Shown here: positions 10,389 through 17,958 of the stretch, piece by piece | How positions within the stretch are numbered: position 1 is the first letter of the stretch | Layout: every line of letters begins with the position of its first letter | Source: an uncultured Clostridia bacterium | Lineage (GTDB): Bacteria > Bacillota > Clostridia > Oscillospirales > Acutalibacteraceae | Direction of reading: 5' to 3' | DNA length: 62,115 nt | Assembly (NCBI GenBank): GCA_904397895.1 | Contig: CAJFOZ010000069.1 | Span: 1-62,115 of the forward strand | Made by a program: the position numbers and the translations under genes | The notes under the pieces: model-generated | What the model saw: the letters and a program-made list of their open reading frames with translations, nothing else | Told to the model about the DNA's origin: nothing | Database searches by the model: none

Positions 10389-10871
10389 TTACGTTGTCTC
10401 CTGCCAATCCTTGCACACGTCGATCCAGCCTAAGCTTTTAGCGCACTGGTAAAGCTCTTCACAAGTAAGCTCCACCGCTGAGTTGCCGCTGCCGCAGGCC
10501 GGGAACACAGTGTCAAACCGACGCAGGGAGATGTCGGTGTACACCTTCACTTTGCTTTCGTCCACGTCAAAGGGGCACACCCCTCCCACCGGATGCCCTG
10601 TTAGTTCCAGCACCTGGTCCGGCGACAGCATCTTGGCCTTGCGCCCAAACTGGGCCTTGAACTTTTGGTTGTGGATGCGGGCGTCCCCCGCCGCCACAAT
10701 GAGGATGCACCCTTCCGGATCCTCAAAGGAAAGGGTTTTGGCGATGCGGGCGGGGATGACCCCCAACGCCTTGGCCGCCAAATCCACCGTGGCGCTGGAT
10801 ACGGGGAATTCCCTCACGGCCGTATCCTTGCCCCACTGTTTGAGATATTGCTTTACCGATTCCACTGACAT
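10389..10871 (-). CDS. YbaK/EbsC-type aminoacyl-tRNA deacylase
   Basis: A 160-residue trans-editing domain protein; relatives hydrolyse mischarged tRNAs (for example Cys-tRNA-Pro). Family features are the Lys in ARIAKTLSFED near residue 45, the AAGDARIHNQKFKAQFG region, and GHPVGGVCPFD near 92. An AAGGAGAG site precedes ATG at 10871. Monocistronic and convergent with prfB. The specific mischarged substrate cannot be assigned. Confidence 0.88.
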   Translation of the reverse strand: MSVESVKQYLKQWGKDTAVREFPVSSATVDLAAKALGVIPARIAKTLSFEDPEGCILIVAAGDARIHNQKFKAQFGRKAKMLSPDQVLELTGHPVGGVCPFDVDESKVKVYTDISLRRFDTVFPACGSGNSAVELTCEELYQCAKSLGWIDVCKDWQETT

Positions 10872-11013
10872 TTACATTCTCTCCTTGCCGTCAAACTTTT
10901 TCCTATTGTAACCCTTTTCCTCTGTTTGGACAACCTTTTACCACTTAGTTTCTTAATCCACCCGCGTTTCTCCTGATTCTACAAAAAAGCCGTCGGATTT
11001 TTTGGTTACAAGG

Positions 11014-11042
11014 TTGAAACCTTTTTTGAAATCTGTTACAAT
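11014..11042 (+). promoter_or_regulatory. Promoter of the secreted lysozyme-like gene
   Basis: TTGAAA, 17-base spacer, TACAAT, about 80 bases upstream of the start codon at 11124. Confidence 0.75.
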
Positions 11043-11123
11043 TAAGTGAAATTATTTGGTGTTTTTACGGCAGAAAATGGATGTGTTGTAGTCTGCCGAT
11101 GGGATGTTCTAAAAGGAGGAGTT

Positions 11124-12344
11124 ATGAGAGCCAGAAAACGTGTGATGATTCGTATCACCGCCCTTATCATGGCTGCTTCGGTCAGTGTAGTGGGGTTCGA
11201 TGCAGCAGCTTCTTCCAATTTGGCCCCTTTTGTGGATACGCTTTATAGCGTCAGCGCTAATTCTACCAACGTCCTGGCGGGCAAGGACGTCATGCTCAGC
11301 GCCACTACTTCCCGCGATACCACTTCGGTCAAGGTGATGGATCAAAACGGCAATACATTGGCCGAATCCACTTCTTATACCGAAAAAAGCGGCCGGCGGG
11401 TGTGGTCTATCCCGGTCAACCTACCTCAAGAGGGCATGTATAAATTAACCATTTATACCGGCGTCAGCTACGGTTACTGTTCCTTTAAAGACATTATGGT
11501 GGAAGCCGTATCGGGGATCAAACCTACCATTTCTAATGTTAAGGTGTCCTATGGTGTGCTTTCTTGCAGTGTAGCGGAGGTTTCTTCCATCAGTGACGCC
11601 AGATTGGAGATCCGCAATAGTTCCGGTTCTGTGGTATACAGCGATTATAAAGGAGAAGTGCTCAGCGCAGGTTCTTACTCGGTGGTGGCTTATATCCGCG
11701 ACGATCCTGCCGGCCTTGCCTCCGACCCGGTTTCATTTACGGTGTCCAGCTCTGATGCAGAAGAGGCCGAATTTATTAAATTAGCAGTTCAGATCATCAA
11801 TGCCAACGAGGGCGCTTATGATACTGTGGTCGCCGACGACAATGGCGCCTTGAGCGTTGGCCTCTTCGGTTGGCACGCTTACAATGCCCATGATTTAATC
11901 AACCGGATGAAAGAGCTGGAGCCTGCCACTGTGGAAGAGTGTCTTGCCGGCACCAATCTCTTGTATGAACTGAGTTTGAGCAACGAAGCTTGGCGATATA
12001 AAATCCCCAATGCTACTGAAGTGGCCGCCCTCAAAAAATTGCTGCGTACCGATGTAAGCCATCGAGTCCAGGATGAATTTGCGGCTGAATATGTCTCTAC
12101 CTATGTCAAAAGCGGCCGTAATTTAGGTATCACCGCTCCAGGCGCCCTGCTTTACTATGTGGACCTCCATAACCAGAGCCCCCTTCGGGCCAAGGAGATC
12201 ACCAATGCCGTAAAGGCCGACGGCAAGGCCTTGGTATTAGATAACATGCACTCTTATGCTTTGGCAAATCCTGTGATGGGAAAATACACCTATCGCCGCA
12301 ACAAAACCTATAATACCATTCGGTCTATGGGCTTCACTTCGTGA
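11124..12344 (+). CDS. Secreted protein with Ig-like repeats and a lysozyme-like domain
   Basis: A 406-residue exported protein. The N terminus is a signal peptide (basic MRARKRVMIR, hydrophobic core, then AAASS near 28). Residues about 30-210 look like two beta-sandwich domains with alternating polar/hydrophobic strands. The C-terminal half contains NEGAYDTVVADDNGALSVGL followed by FGWHAYNAHDLINRM, a pattern I associate with lysozyme/chitosanase-fold muralytic domains of phages and Firmicutes; the Glu of NEGAYD would be the catalytic acid. The ATG at 11124 follows AAAGGAGGAG. Cell-wall cleavage is an inference, as is the envelope location. Confidence 0.6.
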   Translation: MRARKRVMIRITALIMAASVSVVGFDAAASSNLAPFVDTLYSVSANSTNVLAGKDVMLSATTSRDTTSVKVMDQNGNTLAESTSYTEKSGRRVWSIPVNLPQEGMYKLTIYTGVSYGYCSFKDIMVEAVSGIKPTISNVKVSYGVLSCSVAEVSSISDARLEIRNSSGSVVYSDYKGEVLSAGSYSVVAYIRDDPAGLASDPVSFTVSSSDAEEAEFIKLAVQIINANEGAYDTVVADDNGALSVGLFGWHAYNAHDLINRMKELEPATVEECLAGTNLLYELSLSNEAWRYKIPNATEVAALKKLLRTDVSHRVQDEFAAEYVSTYVKSGRNLGITAPGALLYYVDLHNQSPLRAKEITNAVKADGKALVLDNMHSYALANPVMGKYTYRRNKTYNTIRSMGFTS

Positions 12345-12434
12345 CGGCTTAAAAGGCCTTTATATCCGATGGCTTGAATCGAATGATCTCCTTTGGAGAG
12401 AGGGAGAGGCCGATTTATTTCTTAATTGCATTCC

Positions 12435-12453
12435 ACCGCTGGTGCGGTTTTTT
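12435..12453 (+). terminator. Short terminator-like hairpin before the phosphotransacylase gene
   Basis: ACCGC-TGGT-GCGGT followed by T6, only 25 bases before the TTG start. It may end the upstream transcript or attenuate the next gene. Confidence 0.4.
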
Positions 12454-12478
12454 ACAGTTTTTGAAGGAGATGTTTCTG

Positions 12479-13051
12479 TTGAAAAAAATTTTGGTTGAAA
12501 CCTCTGCCCGCCATGTGCATTTGTCCCCGGCCGATCTGGCCGCCTTGTTTGGCGAGGGGTATGAATTGACCGTCAAAAAAATGCTGTCTCAGCCGGGCCA
12601 GTTCGCCTGCGAAGAGCGTGTTACCATCGTCGGCCCTAAACGCGAGCTGAAAAACGTCAGCATCCTCGGTCCCACCCGTTCCCATACCCAGGTGGAGCTT
12701 TCCCTCACCGATGCCCGTTCGGTGGGTATTGTGGCTCCTGTCCGTGAGTCGGGTGACGTAGAGGGTTCCCCCTCCTGCAAGATTATTGGCCCCAAAGGCG
12801 AAATTGAGATCGATTGCGGTGTCATCGCTGCCCAGCGTCACATTCATCTGGATCCCAAGACAGCGGAAGAAATGAACCTGAAGGACAAACAGATCGTTTC
12901 GGTTAAATTGGATACTGCTGGACGCGCCACTATTTTTGGCGATGTGGTTGTCCGCGTCAGTCCCAAGTATGCTCCCGCTATGCATATCGACACCGATGAA
13001 GCCAATGCCGCTGGTGTAGCTGGCAACATGGAAGGCGAGATCATCGAATAA
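12479..13051 (+). CDS. PduL-type phosphate acyltransferase
   Basis: Zinc-dependent enzyme exchanging phosphate and CoA on acetyl or propionyl groups. The two PduL domains are visible, each with a metal-binding HxH motif: ARHVHLSP near residue 10 and AAQRHIHLDP near 120. The N-terminal encapsulation peptide of microcompartment PduL is missing and no shell genes are nearby, so this is probably the cytosolic energy-metabolism form. Start is TTG 12479 because AAGGAG ends 9 bases upstream; an ATG at 12470 abuts that site. 190 residues. Confidence 0.88.
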   Translation: MKKILVETSARHVHLSPADLAALFGEGYELTVKKMLSQPGQFACEERVTIVGPKRELKNVSILGPTRSHTQVELSLTDARSVGIVAPVRESGDVEGSPSCKIIGPKGEIEIDCGVIAAQRHIHLDPKTAEEMNLKDKQIVSVKLDTAGRATIFGDVVVRVSPKYAPAMHIDTDEANAAGVAGNMEGEIIE

Positions 13052-13074
13052 TTCTTGCCATTAAAAATATAAGA

Positions 13075-13113
13075 AACGCCGCAGAGAACGATTGTTTCTC
13101 TGCGGCGTTTTTA
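13075..13113 (+). terminator. Intrinsic terminator after the phosphotransacylase gene
   Basis: 14-bp stem AACGCCGCAGAGAA / TTCTCTGCGGCGTT followed by TTTTTATT. Confidence 0.88.
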
Positions 13114-13139
13114 TTGTACATGATTGACCTGAACGGTCC

Positions 13140-14531
13140 CTATTCCTCGCTGACAGCCAGCTTCTCCTTTGCCTTCTGGAGTACGGTATTGGCCACCGGG
13201 CCGGCCGACTTCATACCCCATCCCCCGTTTTCCACCACCACGGCGAAGGCCAGAGGGCAATCCTCATCCCGTACAAACCCCACAATCCAGGAATGCGGTT
13301 CCTTGTCGCCGCCCACTTCAGCGGTACCGGTCTTAGCACAAATGTCTAAGCCCGGAAAACTCTTTTGGCCATAGTTGTTGACCACATTGCTGTGCATCAT
13401 TTCAGCCAGGGTATCGGCCACCGATTGCTCCAGGATCCGGCCGTTTTTGGAAGCCGACGCCCACTGAATGGGGATCCCAAAGGGAAGGGTGATATTTTGA
13501 ATTAAATGGGGTTTTACCCCTTGTCCCCCATTGGCGATGGCACCCATCATGTTCATCATGTGGAACGGGGTGGTCAGGGTGGTATACTGGCCAATGCCGG
13601 CCCATCCTAAGTCGGCCGGCCCTGTACCGGAGGCGTCAAAGGAGGATTTGTTGACTTCAATCCCATCCACCTTTTCAACCGATCCAAATCCCATTTTCTT
13701 AGCCTGTTCATTGAGACGGTCGGCCCCCAGTTCATTGGCAATGGCGGCAAAGACGCTGTTGCAAGACTTGTTGAGCGCCGTTTCAAAGTTGATTTCACCG
13801 TGTACGCCGGTACAGGTGACGTCGCCGTCGGCGGCGTGATAGGCGCCGTCGCAGGTAAAGGTCCTGGTCTGGATATCCGGGATGGATTCCAAAGCGGCGG
13901 CCGCTGTCACAATCTTAAAGGTAGAGCCGGGCGGATAAAGCCCAGACAGTACCCGGTTGACGTAGACACCGTCGTATTTTTCCGGGGAGGCGTCTACATC
14001 GGGTTTGTTCTGGGGATCAAAGGTAGGCGCGCTGACAGAACAGATGATATCCCCTGTTTCCCAATTGTAAACACACACCGCCCCTTTCCGTCCATTTAGG
14101 GCCTCCAAAGCGGCGGCACACACGTCCCCATCCACCGTCAGCTGGATGTTGTTCCCCTTATCCCAGGTGGAGGAAAAGTGCAGCCCTGTGATAAAATTAT
14201 AGCCCAGAAGGGTATCGGCATACCGGTTCTGGATGCTGCGGTCGATGAAGAGTTCCGTATCCCCTACCGTGTGCAGCAGGGAGGACCGCACCGTTTCACT
14301 GGAATGATAAACCCGTGAGTCATCCACTGTCTTTGCCAAAATATTGCCGCTCCGGTCGGTGATGGTGCCACCGCTGATGAGCTTGCCGCCGGTGTAAATG
14401 TGGGCATTGGCCGAATACATCACCCAATCCCGTCCCTCCACCGCCCAGCTGATGATAAAGGCCAGCATTCCCGCGAGGAATACCCCGATGAGGGCGTAGA
14501 CAATGACAGAACGCCGTAGGATTTTTTTCAA
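13140..14531 (-). CDS. Class B penicillin-binding protein (transpeptidase)
   Basis: Membrane-anchored peptidoglycan transpeptidase of 463 residues. One N-terminal transmembrane helix (about 9-30) is followed by a short dimerisation region and the penicillin-binding domain with all three motifs: S203-TFK, S256-CN and K400-TG. The small N-terminal module fits the PbpA type. TTG start at 14531, coupled to the rodA stop (TTGA overlap) with GAGGTG upstream. It is third in an FHA-RodA-PBP operon, so it should be the transpeptidase partner of that polymerase in elongation, division or sporulation. Confidence 0.92.
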   Translation of the reverse strand: MKKILRRSVIVYALIGVFLAGMLAFIISWAVEGRDWVMYSANAHIYTGGKLISGGTITDRSGNILAKTVDDSRVYHSSETVRSSLLHTVGDTELFIDRSIQNRYADTLLGYNFITGLHFSSTWDKGNNIQLTVDGDVCAAALEALNGRKGAVCVYNWETGDIICSVSAPTFDPQNKPDVDASPEKYDGVYVNRVLSGLYPPGSTFKIVTAAAALESIPDIQTRTFTCDGAYHAADGDVTCTGVHGEINFETALNKSCNSVFAAIANELGADRLNEQAKKMGFGSVEKVDGIEVNKSSFDASGTGPADLGWAGIGQYTTLTTPFHMMNMMGAIANGGQGVKPHLIQNITLPFGIPIQWASASKNGRILEQSVADTLAEMMHSNVVNNYGQKSFPGLDICAKTGTAEVGGDKEPHSWIVGFVRDEDCPLAFAVVVENGGWGMKSAGPVANTVLQKAKEKLAVSEE

Positions 14532-15799
14532 ACGATGACACCTCGTTTCTCTTTTTCCTCATAGGTACGGGGATCAGCCGCCTTAAGGAAGGCAAGCAGC
14601 CCCCACGACGCCATCATAGACGATCCACCGCGGCTGACAAAGGGCAGCGTTACCCCTGTCAAAGGCAAGATATCGGTGGCGCCAAACACATTGAGGCATG
14701 TCTGGAACAGCATCAGCCCCGCAGCTGCGGACGCGGTAATGGCGTACAGTGACGACCGGCTCCGTTTGCAGCACCGCAGGGCATGGAGGGTCCAGCCCAC
14801 GTAGATCGATAGCACTGCAATGCCTAAAATGAGTCCCCATTCCTCACAGATAACGCCAAAAATAAGGTCTGTAGTAGAGGCAAATACCTTCTCTAGATTG
14901 CCGTTGCCAGGACCGATTCCCAGCAGTCCGCCGCTGGCGATGGCCATTAGTACACGGCTCTGTTGATAGCCGGTGGTGTCGGCGTATTCCCACACATGCC
15001 GCCATGCCTCAAATCGTTTGGCAATGTATGGCTTGATGGTCAGCACCAATGCCGCACCACCTCCCGCGCCGGCACAGATGAAAAAGATGGTACGCAAGTC
15101 ACCTGACCGCATCAGTGCGATAATAAGGAAGGTGACAAAAAAGATACAGGCTGTGCCAAAGTCGCCTGTGTAGGCCAAAGAGGCCACACAGATGCCAAAG
15201 AAGATGAGAAACCACGTCAGATGCCGGTAAGTAAGCAGCCTCTCCAAGGTGGCCGCACCTGTCAGGATAAAGGCGATTTTTACAAGTTCCGACGGCTGCA
15301 CCGTCAAAGAGCCGATCTGGATCCAGTTCTTGGCGCCGTGGCTGATGGTACCAAATATCAAGTTTGCTGCAAACAATCCCACGCCCAAAATGGCCGCGGC
15401 AATTTTGTATTTCATCACCCGGTCGGCATCGCCCATAAACCAGACGATAAAATTAAAAATCACCAAGCCGGCCACCAGGGTGATGACCTGGGTCATGAGG
15501 CCGTCGGATGTAATGGCCGTTTGGGCACAAAGCCCCATGCCGCAGAGGAAAAAGGCCGACACCTCCAATTGCATGCTTTTGCGGTGAAGAAATCCGCGGC
15601 TGATGCCATAATAGATCCACTGGATGGCCATCAACGCAAGCAGGGGCACAAAACGTCCCCAATCGGGATCGGGGATCTGGTTCATCACGATGCGCAGGCC
15701 GCACACAAGTTCAAACACCGTCACTGCCCACAGCAGTTTTGCACTGGAGACGGTTACATGGATCTTTTTGGGCCTTCGTCTTTTCAAGGCTTGAAACAT
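14528..15799 (-). CDS. SEDS glycosyltransferase (FtsW/RodA/SpoVE family)
   Basis: Multi-pass peptidoglycan polymerase using lipid II, about 423 residues with ten or so membrane segments. SEDS signatures are visible: GAKNWIQIGSLTVQPSELVK, and near the end GVTLPFVSRGGSSMMASWG. The ATG at 15799 is preferred because GTGAGGA lies 8 bases upstream; the earlier ATG at 15823 lacks one. Overlaps the downstream penicillin-binding protein gene, its expected partner. Whether it acts as RodA, FtsW or a sporulation paralogue is not decidable here. Confidence 0.92.
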   Translation of the reverse strand: MFQALKRRRPKKIHVTVSSAKLLWAVTVFELVCGLRIVMNQIPDPDWGRFVPLLALMAIQWIYYGISRGFLHRKSMQLEVSAFFLCGMGLCAQTAITSDGLMTQVITLVAGLVIFNFIVWFMGDADRVMKYKIAAAILGVGLFAANLIFGTISHGAKNWIQIGSLTVQPSELVKIAFILTGAATLERLLTYRHLTWFLIFFGICVASLAYTGDFGTACIFFVTFLIIALMRSGDLRTIFFICAGAGGGAALVLTIKPYIAKRFEAWRHVWEYADTTGYQQSRVLMAIASGGLLGIGPGNGNLEKVFASTTDLIFGVICEEWGLILGIAVLSIYVGWTLHALRCCKRSRSSLYAITASAAAGLMLFQTCLNVFGATDILPLTGVTLPFVSRGGSSMMASWGLLAFLKAADPRTYEEKEKRGVIV

Positions 15800-15815
15800 G
15801 GATGGAATCCTCACT

Positions 15816-16247
15816 TTAATCATCTAAAATCTGGTCGCTAAAGGCCAGGGAAATCCCACCCAACGTGATGGTATCCCCTCGGACAATCTGGGTCATCTTA
15901 TCGATCTTCTGGCCGTTGACATAGACGCCTGTTTTGGAATTGGTATCGTAAATACGCCACTGGTCATTGCGGAAGCACAATACGGCATGGTTGCGGGAAA
16001 CCGCTGGAAAATTCAAAATAATATCGGAGGAACGGCTTCGGCCAATGGCCGTCTCATAACTCATGATGTGAGTAACGTCCCGGGTGGCCACATTGACCAG
16101 CACCGCAAGAGGTTCCGGATCGGGCAGATTAAAGGCCAACGCCCGGTGCCACCGCACAATAAACACAATGACCAAAATCGGCGATATGACATACAGCGCC
16201 TCCAGTGAGATCTGGACGGCTGTTTGGAAAATTTGGGCCATATCCAT
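15816..16247 (-). CDS. Membrane-anchored FHA domain protein
   Basis: A 143-residue protein with one N-terminal transmembrane helix (about 13-33) and a C-terminal FHA phosphothreonine-binding domain. Core motifs are IGRSRSSDIIL, VSRNHAVL and DTNSKTGVYVNG. FHA proteins upstream of rodA and pbpA commonly relay Ser/Thr kinase signals to wall synthesis, but no such kinase is in the window. The ATG at 16247 follows AGGAGG by 11 bases; a GTG at 16259 overlaps that site and is less likely. Confidence 0.9.
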   Translation of the reverse strand: MDMAQIFQTAVQISLEALYVISPILVIVFIVRWHRALAFNLPDPEPLAVLVNVATRDVTHIMSYETAIGRSRSSDIILNFPAVSRNHAVLCFRNDQWRIYDTNSKTGVYVNGQKIDKMTQIVRGDTITLGGISLAFSDQILDD

Positions 16248-16362
16248 AGTGGAGACCACCTCCTAAAATTTGTTCATACCCCTTTTAGTATAGCACTATT
16301 TTTCCGGAAAGTTATGGATAAACAGTAAAAAAGATAGTCCCATTCCTTTTTGAGCCACGCTA

Positions 16363-17016
16363 TCATAAAAGTTCAAACCGGTTGCGCTCCACCTTTAGGA
16401 TGCCTTCCTTGCACAATTTTCCCATCTCCACCGTCATGGAGCTGCGGTCTACCGACAGATAATCGGCCAACTGCTGCCGGTTGAGCGGGATGGTAAACAC
16501 CGCCGATCCATGGGTTTGGGACTGGTAAAACAAATAGTTGAGCAGCTTTTCCCGGACGGTACGTTGGGCTAAGATATCGGCCTTTTGGGCTAGGAATAGG
16601 TTTTTCCCCGCCAGGATGGACAAAAGATTCTGGATCAATCGGGCGTGGAACCGGCAGGCGGAGGAACAGGTCGTCAGCACCTTACCGATAGTTAAAAATA
16701 GAACCCGGCATTCTTCAGCCGCCACGGCCCTCAGCGGCAGCGGCTTCCCCACACAGGCGTACGATTCCCCAAACAATTCCCCCATCGAGATGGTGCTGAG
16801 CAGCGCCGCATTGCCCCACCGGTCCTCCTTGACCAAATGGACCCGTCCGGCCTGCACCATCCCCACTTCCTTTACCGAGCGTCCCGGATGGAAAATGGTC
16901 TCGCCCTTTTGATAATCCCGCGCCTTGGCCGACAAACACTGTAACACCGATTGGATCTCCCTCTCCTCCAGGCCCTGGAACAAAGGGGATATTCCAAAAT
17001 GAAAACTGTCAGACAT
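16363..17016 (-). CDS. Crp/Fnr family transcriptional regulator
   Basis: A 217-residue regulator: N-terminal cyclic-nucleotide-binding-type beta barrel (GETIFHPGRSVKEVGMVQ, GELFGES) and C-terminal winged helix-turn-helix (NRQQLADYLSVDRSSMTVEM). No N-terminal FNR-type cysteine set is seen; cysteines near 125-130 (CSSAC) might be sensory. ATG at 17016 after AAAGGAG. It is divergent from a ferredoxin-type gene, an arrangement often seen with hybrid-cluster-protein or redox-stress regulons. Confidence 0.9.
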   Translation of the reverse strand: MSDSFHFGISPLFQGLEEREIQSVLQCLSAKARDYQKGETIFHPGRSVKEVGMVQAGRVHLVKEDRWGNAALLSTISMGELFGESYACVGKPLPLRAVAAEECRVLFLTIGKVLTTCSSACRFHARLIQNLLSILAGKNLFLAQKADILAQRTVREKLLNYLFYQSQTHGSAVFTIPLNRQQLADYLSVDRSSMTVEMGKLCKEGILKVERNRFELL

Positions 17017-17029
17017 TTTTTGCTCCTTT

Positions 17030-17043
17030 GTTGGAAATCCAAC
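17030..17043. promoter_or_regulatory. Palindrome, possible Crp/Fnr-family operator
   Basis: GTTGGA-AA-TCCAAC, a perfect 6-bp inverted repeat with a 2-base spacer in the divergent region just upstream of the regulator's ribosome site. The position suits autoregulation; it is not the classic FNR box. Confidence 0.4.
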
Positions 17044-17152
17044 ATACATATTTTCTTTATTGTAATAGAATCATACCGAAAACACAAGGTCATACACATT
17101 GACGCAAACATCATTCTTTTATGAAAAATCAGATCATGGGGAGGATTTTTTT

Positions 17153-17878
17153 ATGATTCGCAATATTGTTAAAATTGATGAAGAAAAATGCACCGGTTGT
17201 GGGTTGTGCGCTGAGGCCTGCCACGAGGGGGCCATCGCCATGGTGAACGGCAAGGCAAAACTCATCCGGGATGATTACTGCGACGGCTTGGGGCATTGTC
17301 TTCCCGCCTGTCCGGTAGACGCCATCCGCATCGAACAGCGGGAGGCCGACGCCTACGATGAAGAGGCTGTCAAGGCCCGTCAGGCCCAGAAGGCCGCTCA
17401 AAAAGAGCAGGAAGCACAAGACGTCCCTCCTATGGCCTGCGGATGCCCCGGCACCCATGCCAAACGCTTTACCCCCCGTACTTCTTCTATGGCTGATGCC
17501 GCTGCACCCATTTCATCACAGCTTTCCCAATGGCCGGTTCAGATCCAACTGGCAGCCCCCAACGCCCCTTACTTTGACGGCGCCAACCTGTTGGTAGCTG
17601 CCGACTGTACCGCCTATGCCTACGGCGATTTCCACAACCGCTTTATCAAAAACCGCATCACCCTCATCGGCTGCCCTAAGCTGGACTCTGTGGACTATAC
17701 TGACAAATTAACCGCCATCCTTCGCCACAATGATATCAAGAGTTTGACCATTGTCCGAATGGAAGTCCCCTGCTGCGGCGGGCTGGAGCATGCCGCGAAA
17801 ACTGCATTGCAGCAAAGCGGAAAATTTATCCCCTGGCAGGTGGTTACCATCTCCACCGACGGTCGTATTTTGGATTAA
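17153..17878 (+). CDS. Ferredoxin-domain protein with C-terminal redox-associated domain
   Basis: A 241-residue cytosolic Fe-S protein. Cluster motifs CTGCGLCAEACHEGA and CDGLGHCLPACPVDA lie in the first 65 residues. A Gln/Ala/Lys-rich linker follows, then a conserved domain with AADCTAYAYGDFH, LIGCPKLD and EVPCCGGLEHA, whose cysteines could bind another cofactor. Relatives occur beside hybrid cluster protein genes. ATG at 17153 after GGGGAGGA. Divergent from the Crp/Fnr gene, which probably controls it. The electron partner is unknown. Confidence 0.85.
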   Translation: MIRNIVKIDEEKCTGCGLCAEACHEGAIAMVNGKAKLIRDDYCDGLGHCLPACPVDAIRIEQREADAYDEEAVKARQAQKAAQKEQEAQDVPPMACGCPGTHAKRFTPRTSSMADAAAPISSQLSQWPVQIQLAAPNAPYFDGANLLVAADCTAYAYGDFHNRFIKNRITLIGCPKLDSVDYTDKLTAILRHNDIKSLTIVRMEVPCCGGLEHAAKTALQQSGKFIPWQVVTISTDGRILD

Positions 17879-17908
17879 CGGCATTGTTTCAATTTTTACC
17901 TTATAACA

Positions 17909-17946
17909 AAAAGCTCTGGGAAATGAATCCCCAGAGCTTTTTGTTT
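17909..17946. terminator. Bidirectional terminator at the left edge of the phage-like block
   Basis: 10-bp stem AAGCTCTGGG / CCCAGAGCTT flanked by AAAAA and TTTTTG. Ends the ferredoxin gene (+) and probably the phage-like operon (-). Confidence 0.85.
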
Positions 17947-17958
17947 TTATCCGAATTT

